The translations under genes and the position numbers were made by a program. The notes below the pieces were generated by a model that saw only the letters and a program-made list of their open reading frames with translations, was not told where the DNA came from and ran no database searches. A stretch of 64,000 nt of DNA from Candidatus Cloacimonadota bacterium (GTDB lineage Bacteria > Muiribacteriota > UBA6191): positions 310,001 through 374,000 of the forward strand of contig JAGSHD010000002.1 in assembly GCA_023954715.1 (NCBI GenBank). The letters run 5' to 3'. Shown here piece by piece: positions 41,743 through 50,940 of this stretch. Positions within the stretch are counted from its first letter, which is position 1; each line of letters begins with the position of its first letter.

Positions 41743-44181
41743 ATGAGTAAAGCAAATCTATCGTTACACAAACATCTCATTAATTTTGATCGAAACTTAA
41801 TCATTACCTTTAATATTTTTGTTTTATCATTACTTATTGCCAATGGAGTAATTTCTTCGTATTTTCAAGACTCTGTTTCACATAAAAATCAAGTTCAACT
41901 AGAAAAAACTTTAGTTTCTTTAATTTCTGACTCTATTAAATCCATGGATTTGGCCGGTCGATTTCACTCTCGACGTCTGATTGAAAAGTTTGTGCAAACA
42001 CAAAAACGTCTTAGCTTTATTATGGTCGTAAATCATGATGGCTATGTAACAGCTCATAGTGACTCTGGTCAAAATAATATACCAATTGAACCATCGCAAC
42101 TTGAGCTAATGAAACAAGTTATAACAAATCAGAAGCCTATCATTAGCTCCATTACTTACAACTCAGAAGCCGTGGAGCAGGTAATACTTCCTTTTAATCA
42201 TGGCTATCGAAATCACGTAAAAGAAACAATTTTTGTTGGCTTCTCTAATAAGTATTACAAAGAGTTAGCTCAACAAAATAGAAATCAACTTTTTTTACTT
42301 ATCTTTTTACTTGCTCTACTTTCAATTGCAGCCTCCTACTATTTGGGTAAACGATTTGGGACACCAGTAGTTAACTTGGCTATTCGTTTTCACTCTATTT
42401 TGGATCGATCTCCATTGGCAATTTTTATGAATTCAAAAGCTCAAGACGAGGTATATACAAGCTCTCAATTTTTAGAACTTCAAAAGTTGTATCCTGACTT
42501 TCTAAAAGAACAAAGTGACAAGGTATTTGAAAAAGGCACAGAGATTAAAGAGTCACTATATTTTAAAAATATCGATGAAATTGAAAAGTACTTTATCTGT
42601 GTTAGTTTTCCTCTGATGTTAGACAAAAGTGGAGAAGTGACAGACTCTTGTACCTTAGCCATTGAAAATACAACTAAAATTAAAGCAGAACAGTCTATTC
42701 GAGACAATGAAAATACCTTAGCTACAACCTTAAATGCAATTACACATGCTGTAGTCACTAGTAATTCTTTACACCAAATCATCCACATGAATAGCGTAGC
42801 TGAAAGCCTATTAAACATTAGCTTAGAAGAAGTAAAGTATCAGAAATTTTCTAAACTCTTTCAAATCACTAACTCTGATCAACATAGTTTCTCTTTTACA
42901 GGGGAACTAAAAAACTTAAAAATTTCGGATCAAAAGAAGCTATTAATTTCACTTAAAGTTTCTAAAATTCGTGATGAAAACTTAAACTTTATGGGAAATG
43001 TTTATGTATTTCATGATGTTACCCAACAAATTCATATGGAAGAACAACTCCGGCAGTCTCAAAAAATGGAGTCCGTTGGGCGATTGGCCGGTGGAATTGC
43101 ACATGATTTTAACAATATGCTCGGTGGTATCATTGGATGCAGTGAACTACTAAGACCATACATAGTAGATAACCCAAAAGCCTTCGGGTTTTCAGATATG
43201 ATTATTAAAACTTCGCAAAAAGCCGCTGACCTCACCAAAAAACTGCTTTCTTTTTCTAGAAAGGGCGCTTTTGTATTGCAATCTGTAGATGTTCATTCTA
43301 CCTTACTAAACTCCATAGAACTCTCCAAAACAACTCTACCTAAAACAATAGAAGTCAACTATCAGCTCAATGCCAATCAATACTACTGTAATTTGGACGA
43401 ATCACAATTCCAGAACGCTGTTATCAATTTAATTATTAATTCTAAAGATGCAATACTAGATAATGGACTCATTGAAGTTATTACTAAAAATACTCACCTT
43501 GATAAACATTATTGTATAAATAGCCCTTTTGAATTAGATCCTGGAGAATATTTACAAATTATCCTAAAGGATGACGGAATAGGAATCAAAAAGGACATTC
43601 AATCTCAAATATTCGAGCCATTCTTTTCTACTAAAGGAGTAGGAAAAGGCACAGGTTTAGGCTTGTCCTCTGTTTATGGGTGTATCAAAGAACACTCTGG
43701 TGCAATTATATTATATAGCGAAGAAAACAAAGGCACTAGTTTTCATATTTTTTTAAAAACTACTGAGCAAAAAGTCTCGCAAAATTCTAAAGCCATAGAG
43801 TATATACCTCACCTAGGGCAAGGAGATGTTTTACTAGTTGATGATGAAGAGGCAATTCGCTCTTCAAGTAGCGCCCTTCTTGAATCTATGGGCTATAATG
43901 TTGAAGTTGCAAAAGATGGACAAGAAGGGTTTGACTACTTTCTTAGAAACCCAAACAAGTACAAGTTAATCGTCCTAGATATGCTCATGCCTAAGTTAAG
44001 TGGAGAAGAAGTCTTTCTTAAGGTCATTGAACAAAACCCCCGACAAAAAATCATTATATCTTCTGGATTTATCGGATCTGCTAAAATTGAGCTACTGATA
44101 AAAAAAGGCTTGAGTGGATTTTTACAAAAACCATCGAGTCGTGATCAATTTAATGACTTATTGAATCGTATTTTTACATAA
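41743..44181 (+). CDS. Hybrid sensor histidine kinase with C-terminal receiver
   Basis: 812 residues. Two membrane helices (about 20-40 and 182-201) flank a periplasmic sensor. PAS-like regions follow (about 215-310 and 325-430). The phospho-acceptor is His454 in GRLAGGIAHDFNNML. The ATPase domain has the N-box VINLIINSKDAI, G1 ILKDDGIGI and G2 GKGTGLGLSSVYG. The receiver near 690-812 has VLLVDDEEAI and Asp about 745 in IVLDMLMP. No histidine phosphotransfer protein or output regulator adjoins. It probably reads the lipoprotein encoded just upstream through its periplasmic domain. Confidence 0.9.
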   Translation: MSKANLSLHKHLINFDRNLIITFNIFVLSLLIANGVISSYFQDSVSHKNQVQLEKTLVSLISDSIKSMDLAGRFHSRRLIEKFVQTQKRLSFIMVVNHDGYVTAHSDSGQNNIPIEPSQLELMKQVITNQKPIISSITYNSEAVEQVILPFNHGYRNHVKETIFVGFSNKYYKELAQQNRNQLFLLIFLLALLSIAASYYLGKRFGTPVVNLAIRFHSILDRSPLAIFMNSKAQDEVYTSSQFLELQKLYPDFLKEQSDKVFEKGTEIKESLYFKNIDEIEKYFICVSFPLMLDKSGEVTDSCTLAIENTTKIKAEQSIRDNENTLATTLNAITHAVVTSNSLHQIIHMNSVAESLLNISLEEVKYQKFSKLFQITNSDQHSFSFTGELKNLKISDQKKLLISLKVSKIRDENLNFMGNVYVFHDVTQQIHMEEQLRQSQKMESVGRLAGGIAHDFNNMLGGIIGCSELLRPYIVDNPKAFGFSDMIIKTSQKAADLTKKLLSFSRKGAFVLQSVDVHSTLLNSIELSKTTLPKTIEVNYQLNANQYYCNLDESQFQNAVINLIINSKDAILDNGLIEVITKNTHLDKHYCINSPFELDPGEYLQIILKDDGIGIKKDIQSQIFEPFFSTKGVGKGTGLGLSSVYGCIKEHSGAIILYSEENKGTSFHIFLKTTEQKVSQNSKAIEYIPHLGQGDVLLVDDEEAIRSSSSALLESMGYNVEVAKDGQEGFDYFLRNPNKYKLIVLDMLMPKLSGEEVFLKVIEQNPRQKIIISSGFIGSAKIELLIKKGLSGFLQKPSSRDQFNDLLNRIFT

Positions 44182-44308
44182 GCCTTTTTATTATTTTTAG
44201 CTTAACCAGAAGTTCCTTTATAACTAAACTTGTAAGTTTCTTCATTTATTTGAAACTCTTTAATAAAATAATCGTATTATCTTATTAAGACCAATATAAT
44301 TTTTTTTC

Positions 44309-44341
44309 AAAGCAAAGCACTATCAAAGACTGCTCTGCTTT
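44309..44341 (+). promoter_or_regulatory. Leader hairpin before the DTKPGYG-repeat protein
   Basis: AAAGCA-a-AGCA and TGCT-c-TGCTTT pair around an 11-nt loop, ending about 25 nt before the GTG start at 44366. No T tract follows, so it may affect expression of that gene. Confidence 0.35.
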
Positions 44342-44365
44342 AATTGTACAATAAAGGGTGTCATT

Positions 44366-45973
44366 GTGAAAAACGTATTCGATAGATTTTGTAAGTTTGC
44401 TATTTGTTCAAGTTTAGCTTTATCCATTTCAACTGTATCTTGGGCTGCTCCAAGTGAAGAGGACTTAGTTGAAGCTATACGTAATTGTGTAGATCCAACA
44501 ATTAATCAATGTGATCAGGTGAAGCAGGTTCGAGATGAACTTCGTGGAATTAGAGAAGATGGTAGTTACGAGTATTTTCAATTTGAAAAAAAGGGAAATA
44601 GAAGTAAAGACAATAATGAAAACCTAGACACAGATGAAGGAATGTATACAGTTAAATTGCAAGGTGGAAGCCAAGCAATGTATAAGGTTGTTTTTCACTT
44701 ACCAAAATCACGGGGAGTGGGAAAAGACAACACTTTAATGAGATTAGACTCTTATGAAATTACATATACCCCAGTAGCAAATGGCAATGGTCCTCAAAAC
44801 ATCGTAGTTATTAAAGAAAATCCAGAGCAAGATATGTCTCTTGGCGAAGAAATTACTATTTTACTTGAAAATGTTGGTACAGAAGTATCCGTTCAAGCTA
44901 AAGTTTATGCACAAGAGTCCAAAAGGAGCTGGGGCTTAAACCCAGATCCAAACTTTGAAATTAAGTTATTTAAATCTTCTCAAGTGGATGATCCTTCTAA
45001 CCCAGATGCACAATTAGTCCAGTATGCAAAAAGTGCTACACGGTCTACACTGAAAAAAATGGGAGTTCCTTTTTATGAAGTCCCTCCAGCAAATGTAGTT
45101 ATTTATGACACTAGATTTGAAAATCAAAAAGCCATGTATCGTGCTCAAGATGTAATCGATAGAGCAGCTAACGCTGGCAACGCAATGAGAGCCATTGGCA
45201 TCCTTGAAGGTTCTGCAATCCATGGACCAAGCTCTATTATCTCTGCTTTAAATACCGCTATTAAATATTTAAGTGCAGGAGATAAATACCATTCTGAATT
45301 AGCAAAATCTTATGGTCAAAGAATCTTAGACCAAGTAAACCGATTATCTAATCGATTTACTTTTTATACAGATCAAGAAGCTGGTTATGATGATTTAAAA
45401 GATGGTTATGGTGACTCCGATACAAAGCCTGGATATGGCGGAGGATATGATTCGGATACTAAACCTGGATATGGATCTGACACCAAGCCTGGATACGGTA
45501 GCGGATATGATTCTGATACTAAACCTGGTTATGGCAATGACAAACCGTCTGATACAAAACCAGGATATGGTAATGACAAGCCTTCTGATACCAAGCCTGG
45601 ATATGGTAATGGAGGATCTTATAATAGTTCTACAAAATCATTTGATTCACTATTTGGAATGCGTAAGTACGATACAGTTCGTGGTAGTACAGCAATTGAT
45701 AATAAAAACGGTAGACTTTCTAACAGTGAAGCTCTTAGAACCCAAATCAAAAAAGATAGAGATATTATGAGTAACAGACAAAATGGAATAAACAGTGTTG
45801 AATGGCACTTTTTTCCTAAGTCTGGAAAAGTAGGTCCTACTGACACTTTAAGAGATGCTTTAAATAGAGCTGGTATTCGAATAGTAATTAAAAACGGTGG
45901 AGCTGGTTATGATTCAGATACTAAGTCTGATTATAAAAGTGGCGGCAGCTTCTACGATTCAGATTTAAAATAA
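44366..45973 (+). CDS. Secreted protein with DTKPGYG low-complexity repeats
   Basis: 535 residues from a GTG preceded by AAAGGG. The signal peptide ends SWAA. The N-terminal about 330 residues are a soluble domain I do not recognise (QFEKKGNRSKDN, GMYTVKLQGGSQAMYKVVFHLP, a helical region near residue 210-330). Residues about 345-420 hold six copies of SDTKPGYG with Gly/Asp/Asn spacers. A second short domain follows, and the tail repeats GYDSDTK-like units once more. The repeat looks like a flexible extracellular linker or wall/surface attachment region. A bidirectional terminator ends the gene. Confidence 0.7.
   Translation: MKNVFDRFCKFAICSSLALSISTVSWAAPSEEDLVEAIRNCVDPTINQCDQVKQVRDELRGIREDGSYEYFQFEKKGNRSKDNNENLDTDEGMYTVKLQGGSQAMYKVVFHLPKSRGVGKDNTLMRLDSYEITYTPVANGNGPQNIVVIKENPEQDMSLGEEITILLENVGTEVSVQAKVYAQESKRSWGLNPDPNFEIKLFKSSQVDDPSNPDAQLVQYAKSATRSTLKKMGVPFYEVPPANVVIYDTRFENQKAMYRAQDVIDRAANAGNAMRAIGILEGSAIHGPSSIISALNTAIKYLSAGDKYHSELAKSYGQRILDQVNRLSNRFTFYTDQEAGYDDLKDGYGDSDTKPGYGGGYDSDTKPGYGSDTKPGYGSGYDSDTKPGYGNDKPSDTKPGYGNDKPSDTKPGYGNGGSYNSSTKSFDSLFGMRKYDTVRGSTAIDNKNGRLSNSEALRTQIKKDRDIMSNRQNGINSVEWHFFPKSGKVGPTDTLRDALNRAGIRIVIKNGGAGYDSDTKSDYKSGGSFYDSDLK
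45418..45610 (+). repeat. In-frame DNA repeats encoding SDTKPGYG
   Basis: Six copies of a 24-42 bp unit whose core encodes DTKPGYG. Codons differ between copies at synonymous positions, so the protein sequence appears to be selected rather than simply slipped. Confidence 0.75.
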
Positions 45974-46021
45974 TTCGATGCTAATTGTGTCACTCTAAAA
46001 TTGATTGACACTCCTTAAAAC

Positions 46022-46055
46022 AAAAGCCCCATTCTTTTTTAGAATGGGGCTTTTT
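46022..46055. terminator. Bidirectional terminator between the convergent repeat-protein and GspE-fusion genes
   Basis: AAAAGCCCCATTCT (46022-46035) pairs with AGAATGGGGCTTTTT, with a T-rich loop and T5 after. It works on both strands. Confidence 0.85.
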
Positions 46056-46056
46056 G

Positions 46057-47535
46057 TTACATTTGAGAAAACTGTCGGATAACTTCTTCTAAAGAAGAGC
46101 GATGCTCTTTTACAAGCTGCACTCCTCTATCTCTCATAGAATAATACTCTTTCTCATCAATATAGTCAGCAATGCCCTTCATATCTTTTTCTCGAATCAT
46201 ATCCTTGACTTCTTTATTTATTTTTAGAAATTCATATACAGCTACTCGCCCTCTGTAACCTGTCTGATTACAAGAGTCACAACCACTTGCACTACAAATT
46301 TCAGAGCCTTCTTCAAGATCAAACTCTAAAGCTACATTTTTAGAAACTGTCTCTTTAACCATACATTTTGTACAAAGTGAACGCACCAGTCTTTGACAAA
46401 CTAAGCCACTCAACGCTGTAGAAATACTAAATGAATCTACTCCGATTTCTAGGAGTTTCTCAATTGTCGACAAACAATCCGCTGTATGCATAGTAGATAG
46501 TACTAAATGACCTGTTAGGGCAGTTTTATTCATCAAAGAAAACACTTCTTCATTACGAACTTCTCCTACGCAAACTACATCTGGGTCGGATCGTAAAATA
46601 CTTCGAATTCCTGCTGCGAAATTTAATCCACTTTGTGTATCCACTAATACCTGAGAAACCCCTGGTAGAACATACTCTACTGGATCTTCTATACTAGAGA
46701 CAGATAGGACTTCTCTTTTTGCAAACTCATTTACAGCTGTGTAAAGTGTAGTTGTTTTTCCGCTGCCTGTTGGCCCACAAAATAAAACCATTCCAAAGGG
46801 AATATTGATCAATTCGTTAAATTGAGCCAAATCATCTTGGTTTGTAAAGATCCTCTCCGGTTCTAAAATTATATTGCTATTGTTTAAAACTCTTAAAGTG
46901 ACCTTTTCTCCCAAAACAGTTGGTAAAACAGATAAACGAAGATCTAAAGATTCATTGTTATGTTTAACTCTTATTCTACCATCTTGAGGAAGGTTTGTAA
47001 TATCTAAATGTAAGCACGATGCTCTCTTTATATTGGTTACCAGTTTTACTCCAAGATCTTTTGAAAGCCTATCCACTGAGACTAACAGACCATTAATTCT
47101 AAACTTAATCTCGTAGGATTCACTTTGAGGTAGGATATGAATATCTGATGGCTGGTTTTTGTCAAACAAAGCAAACAAATACGTTAGTCCCATCTCTTCA
47201 TCAATATCTTTTGTATCGCTTTCTTCAAAAAATGGAAGTATCACAGACTCCTCGAGAGCTTTTGCTATATCTTCTAAACCACTATCTAACCTACCATTAT
47301 CTTCACAGGCTTGAACCATCCCTAACAAACTAGGAGAAAAATTAGCCCCTGAATTTTTTAAAGCCAGACTAAAACTAGGCTCAATTTGCATACTCTCTAA
47401 GATATCCAATACAATGGATTTCCAGTTAACATCTTCTGTTTCTAAATAAATAGTTTCTAATGCCTTTAATAGGGGTACACCACACGCAAAAGACCTTCCT
47501 ACTTGTCTAAAAAATATTGCTACTTGTTCTTTCAT
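46057..47535 (-). CDS. GspF-domain/GspE-ATPase fusion of the type II secretion/type IV pilus class
   Basis: 492 residues from ATG 47535, which has AGGAG upstream. Residues 1-100 match the cytoplasmic F-domain of GspF/PilC (FFRQVGRSFACGVPLLKALE, FSPSLLGMVQACEDNGRLDSGLEDIAKALE) rather than the MshEN domain normal for GspE. Residues about 120-492 are a GspE-type ATPase with SDIHILP, Walker A GPTGSGKT (254-261), the Asp box SIEDPVEY, Walker B SDPDVVCVGEVRN, the His box GHLVLSTMHT and a tetracysteine zinc site (CTKC and CDSC). It closes an ECF-sigma operon, and no other secretion gene is near. The F domain has no membrane helices, so it may tether the ATPase to a true GspF. Confidence 0.85.
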   Translation of the reverse strand: MKEQVAIFFRQVGRSFACGVPLLKALETIYLETEDVNWKSIVLDILESMQIEPSFSLALKNSGANFSPSLLGMVQACEDNGRLDSGLEDIAKALEESVILPFFEESDTKDIDEEMGLTYLFALFDKNQPSDIHILPQSESYEIKFRINGLLVSVDRLSKDLGVKLVTNIKRASCLHLDITNLPQDGRIRVKHNNESLDLRLSVLPTVLGEKVTLRVLNNSNIILEPERIFTNQDDLAQFNELINIPFGMVLFCGPTGSGKTTTLYTAVNEFAKREVLSVSSIEDPVEYVLPGVSQVLVDTQSGLNFAAGIRSILRSDPDVVCVGEVRNEEVFSLMNKTALTGHLVLSTMHTADCLSTIEKLLEIGVDSFSISTALSGLVCQRLVRSLCTKCMVKETVSKNVALEFDLEEGSEICSASGCDSCNQTGYRGRVAVYEFLKINKEVKDMIREKDMKGIADYIDEKEYYSMRDRGVQLVKEHRSSLEEVIRQFSQM

Positions 47536-47536
47536 T

Positions 47537-47722
47537 TTATCTCCTATACCCAAATGCAAATGGTTTTACTGTTTTGGGATCAAACTCATCGAATTCAAAA
47601 CGTCGTTTTAATAAAGCTTTCCAGGCTTTTTGGTTTTCCGTATGACCAGAAAACCAATAATGGATGAGTATATATTTATATCTTTTACTTACATTTAAAA
47701 GTTGCTGCTCGTCAGAGTCGAC
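47537..47722 (-). pseudogene. Start-less 61-codon coding remnant upstream of the GspF-GspE gene
   Basis: The frame from after TGA (47723-47725) to TAA (47537-47539) reads convincingly as protein (HYWFSGHTENQKAWKALLKRR, FDEFDPKTVKPFAFGYRR) but has no ATG, GTG or TTG. It is in the same frame as the 140-residue protein upstream, separated by that gene's TAA, six codons and the TGA. Its stop is 1 nt before the ATG of the fusion ATPase and overlaps its ribosome site. It may be the lost C-terminus of the upstream gene or a separate decayed gene. Confidence 0.45.
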
Positions 47723-47743
47723 TCAAGATGACGAAAAGGCTTT

Positions 47744-48166
47744 TTAAATTACATTTCTTACTAAAAAATCTTGAAAATTTACGATATTATCCTTTGTATC
47801 ACTTTTTTTGTGAGACTCAATTTGGTTTTTCTCCATTGAAGACAACCACTTTTTAACAGACTCTAATTGAAACCTGTATTTTCCGGCCAAATTCACATGA
47901 GGAATCTCCGGCAGCAACGATATAGTTTCTGCCTCACTTAACTGTAAATAGCTTGCCAATTCATTTAAATTCAAAACATCTTTTTCTATACTTACTTCTG
48001 GGGCTAGGCTTGTATCTTCTTCTACTAAATCCCATTGGTCTAAAAAATTCAATTGTTCTTGCAAGCCATCTAACTCTAGCTGGTCTTCAATACTAAGTTC
48101 CATATCATCATGATCTTCACCGTATAGTTTATCCATAACTTGATTAATATTTGAGTCTTTTAACAT
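47744..48166 (-). CDS. Helix-turn-helix/excisionase-like protein in ECF sigma operon
   Basis: 140 residues. An acidic N-terminal half (about 1-60) precedes a MerR/excisionase-like helix-turn-helix (LNLNELASYLQLSEAETISLLPEIPHVNLAGKYRFQLESVKKWL, about 67-112) and a basic tail. Its ATG overlaps the sigma-factor gene by 7 bp, with AGGAG inside that gene. Genes at this position often encode anti-sigma factors, but no membrane helix or zinc motif is present. A regulatory partner of the sigma factor is possible; the acidic part could contact it. Function not established. Confidence 0.65.
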   Translation of the reverse strand: MLKDSNINQVMDKLYGEDHDDMELSIEDQLELDGLQEQLNFLDQWDLVEEDTSLAPEVSIEKDVLNLNELASYLQLSEAETISLLPEIPHVNLAGKYRFQLESVKKWLSSMEKNQIESHKKSDTKDNIVNFQDFLVRNVI

Positions 48167-48648
48167 GGTACTCTCCTAGCTAATTGCTTTAGGGCTAAGT
48201 AAACCCTAGATTTAACCGTAGTTACCGGTACATCTAAAACTTTAGAAATCTCTATAAAGGTTAAGTTTTGATAGTGCTTTAACACTAAGGGCTCTTGTAG
48301 TTTTTCTGGAAGTGTAAACACAGCATTTTTCACTTGCTCTCGAATCTCATTTTTTTCGTTCAACTCTTCTGGGGTTTCACTAGTATCTTTTGAACAAACT
48401 TTTTCATTCTTCTCTAATAAAAAACGATATTGCTTTTTTTGCCAACGAATTCTTTCGTTTCTAGCTATGGTATATACCCAAGGTAAAAAGTCTTGATTTT
48501 GATCGTACTTTTCCCAGCTTTTCCAAGCACGTAAGAATATTTCTTGTAACAAGTCATCGATATCATCTCGATTCACTTGCATTCTATATAGATAGGCAGC
48601 AATTTTTTTTTCACATCGCTTAAATAATTCAGTTACTGATTTGTTCAT
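48160..48648 (-). CDS. ECF-type RNA polymerase sigma factor
   Basis: 162 residues. Region 2 spans about 10-75 (DDIDDLLQEIFLRAWKSWEKYD, FLPWVYTIARNERIRWQKK) and region 4 about 105-158 (LPEKLQEPLVLKHYQNLTFIEISKVLDVPVTTVKSRVYLALKQL). AGGAG precedes the ATG. It heads an operon with an HTH-like protein and the GspF-GspE fusion ATPase. No recognisable anti-sigma gene adjoins, so control is unclear. It may direct transcription of pilus or secretion genes elsewhere, by inference from the operon. Confidence 0.92.
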   Translation of the reverse strand: MNKSVTELFKRCEKKIAAYLYRMQVNRDDIDDLLQEIFLRAWKSWEKYDQNQDFLPWVYTIARNERIRWQKKQYRFLLEKNEKVCSKDTSETPEELNEKNEIREQVKNAVFTLPEKLQEPLVLKHYQNLTFIEISKVLDVPVTTVKSRVYLALKQLARRVPC

Positions 48649-48809
48649 TATTTTGATCTCCTCAATTAGGTATACCCTATAGAAAGTAAAAAAGACGAAA
48701 CTTTTTTACATTTTTAAAAAATAAATAATATTTAAAACAAATCTCTATAAGTTTCGTAGTAGAATATAAATAAAGAAACCCATATAGTTAACTGACTGTA
48801 AACACAATT

Positions 48810-50936
48810 ATGATAAAATATTTCTTATTAACTTCCTTCATTTTCACTCTTTCAATCTCATTTGTATTCTCCAATGAAAATGTAACCCTCCCTTCAAATT
48901 TATTGCTACCTAGCAGCGCTCAACCCTCCACTATGAGCGACGACAATTGGGCCTCTCAAAAAAAAACCATTGACTCAGAGAAGTCTACTGTATTTCAGGA
49001 TTTGGCTGATAAACTAGATAAACTGATTGAGGATAACCCCGATCTTTTAAACAAAATTGAAAATGGAATCAATGGATTAAACAATGGTTTAGATGGTTTA
49101 AATAAACAAATGAATCAAGAAATCTCTTCATGGATTGAACAAGAAAAGTCCAAAGCAACACAAAGTATTGAAAAGCAATTACGCCGTAGAGTAGATGACT
49201 GGTTAGACACAGCAAAAAGCAAACTAGATCAAGCCACTGATGATATTCCAGCAGTATTTAAAGGCCCAAATGTTTATACAGCTGAAGAGTTACCAAGTTT
49301 TGAAAATTATGAGATCCACACTCAAGCTAGCTTTACAGATGACAATGGTGGAGTTCTTACCTTAAATAATGACCATGTAAAGGAGTCCATAGACATAGAA
49401 AGCTCTCAAGAAAGAAAAACTTTTAAAAATACTAGTCTTTCTTATGAAACAGAAAACGGCTTCAAGGTTATGGTTTACCAACAAGAAAAAGGATTTTATC
49501 TACGTCATCTTTTGACTGCTGACACTAAAATAAAAGGTAACTTTCAAGTAAATGCTCAAGCAGCAGCCAATATGGTTAAGGATGCAAATGCTGCACTTGG
49601 CTCAAATCCGTATGCCGGTATTAGTGATGCCAACATAGATATGGGATTACAAGCAAGTGGCGAACTAAATGCAAATATTAATACTCAAGCTGAGATTGAT
49701 GTAAACATAATAACAAAAGAAGAAGGTGTAGTATTTGCTTTACCTGTAGCAGAAACCAAACAGGGTTCGAGATTAGTTCTAGAGACTGGAATTAAGCGAA
49801 GGGTCGATTTTGTTGTAGTTTCATTAAGAAGCATGAAGGTATCTGCAAATGGCTCTGTAAGTGGGCAAGGGTCTCTAGATGCAAACGCTACACTGAGTGG
49901 ACAGATAAATCCAGCAAACGGATACAACGTAAGCCTTCCAAATCAAAACTTGCATAAAAATGTAAGTGAATCAGGTACATTTAATGAGTCTGTCAGTGGC
50001 AATGTAGATGTCAAACAAGAGCTACAAGATAGAAATGTAAAAACAAGCTACGGATCTAAATCAGAGTACTACGTTGTACCTGTTGGCATCGGGTTTTACT
50101 CATCTAATGGGTCTAAGATAAGACTATTGGTGGATTTAAAACCTGAAAGAATCAACCAACCACTTGAGCTTGATGCACCAAAAGATATTGCTCAAGCAAA
50201 CCAAATATTATCTATGATATCTGGTGCTCAATTAGAAGCTGAAGGAAGAGCTGATTTTCAGGCATTTACTATTTTAGCTGGTTTAAATGCTAGCTTTAAA
50301 ACAATAGAAGTCAAACTAGATGACGTGGGCCTCAAAAGTCAAGGTTTAGCACTCCCAAGCGAAGTAAAAGCCGAGTTATACTTTGGTATAGAAACAGACT
50401 CTTTTCGTCTAAAGGCAAGTGCACTGGCTGAACTAGAGCTTAACAAGGGTAAGGGTGCAGCGTATATCGAAGCTTCAAAACGATTTAGCAATGGATTTAC
50501 ACTAGGTGTAATGGCTGGGTATGAAAAACACGTTCATGCTTACGGAGCACCTGAAATGAACATGTCCGATATGGTTGTAGGTAGTAAGTCATTTAATCAG
50601 GCTTTTGCCCAAGGAAATGCAACTGGAAACGCTAATTTTGGCCTCGAACATGACACTGTTGTAAATGAAGGCCAAAATGGATATAGAGTGTATGATGCTA
50701 TTCCTGTTTCTGTCATGATGTCTGCACCAGCCGGTAAAGGAGAACTATTTGCCGGTGGAGGAGTAACTTTGACTAACCAAAATAGCAACTCCTTCGCTGT
50801 AGCTGATGCCTTTGGAACTGCTGGATATCGCCAAGAAAATTGGACAGTTTCAGGAGGAGCTACTAGAACCTTTAATGATGGCACTAGTCAAACGCCTTAC
50901 AACTCTTTTGTTTTGGGTGCTGGCGTTTCTTTCTAA
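48810..50936 (+). CDS. Large exported protein, putative outer-membrane beta-barrel
   Basis: 708 residues; signal peptide ending about residue 22 (FVFSN). A coiled-coil-rich region (about 45-150: LDKLIEDNPDLLNKIENGINGL, SWIEQEKSKATQSIEKQLRRR) is followed by long amphipathic beta structure from residue 170 to the end. Repeated alternating strands occur in the last 150 residues, and a final Phe (SFVLGAGVSF) is typical of outer-membrane barrels assembled by BAM. Family not recognised. A TPR lipoprotein gene begins 4 bp after the stop, so the two probably work together at the outer membrane. Confidence 0.7.
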   Translation: MIKYFLLTSFIFTLSISFVFSNENVTLPSNLLLPSSAQPSTMSDDNWASQKKTIDSEKSTVFQDLADKLDKLIEDNPDLLNKIENGINGLNNGLDGLNKQMNQEISSWIEQEKSKATQSIEKQLRRRVDDWLDTAKSKLDQATDDIPAVFKGPNVYTAEELPSFENYEIHTQASFTDDNGGVLTLNNDHVKESIDIESSQERKTFKNTSLSYETENGFKVMVYQQEKGFYLRHLLTADTKIKGNFQVNAQAAANMVKDANAALGSNPYAGISDANIDMGLQASGELNANINTQAEIDVNIITKEEGVVFALPVAETKQGSRLVLETGIKRRVDFVVVSLRSMKVSANGSVSGQGSLDANATLSGQINPANGYNVSLPNQNLHKNVSESGTFNESVSGNVDVKQELQDRNVKTSYGSKSEYYVVPVGIGFYSSNGSKIRLLVDLKPERINQPLELDAPKDIAQANQILSMISGAQLEAEGRADFQAFTILAGLNASFKTIEVKLDDVGLKSQGLALPSEVKAELYFGIETDSFRLKASALAELELNKGKGAAYIEASKRFSNGFTLGVMAGYEKHVHAYGAPEMNMSDMVVGSKSFNQAFAQGNATGNANFGLEHDTVVNEGQNGYRVYDAIPVSVMMSAPAGKGELFAGGGVTLTNQNSNSFAVADAFGTAGYRQENWTVSGGATRTFNDGTSQTPYNSFVLGAGVSF

Positions 50937-50940
50937 GTTC

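Noticed and set aside
45402..45770. 122-codon ORF over the DTKPGYG repeats
   Set aside because: A frame shadow of the repeat tract; composition is an artefact of the repeated codons.
46057..47535. Start of a type II secretion gene cluster
   Set aside because: No pilin, secretin or other secretion genes lie on either side; the ATPase is solitary.
50806..50940. Longer N-terminus for the TPR lipoprotein
   Set aside because: It would overlap the preceding gene and bury a clear lipoprotein signal that begins at ATG 50941.
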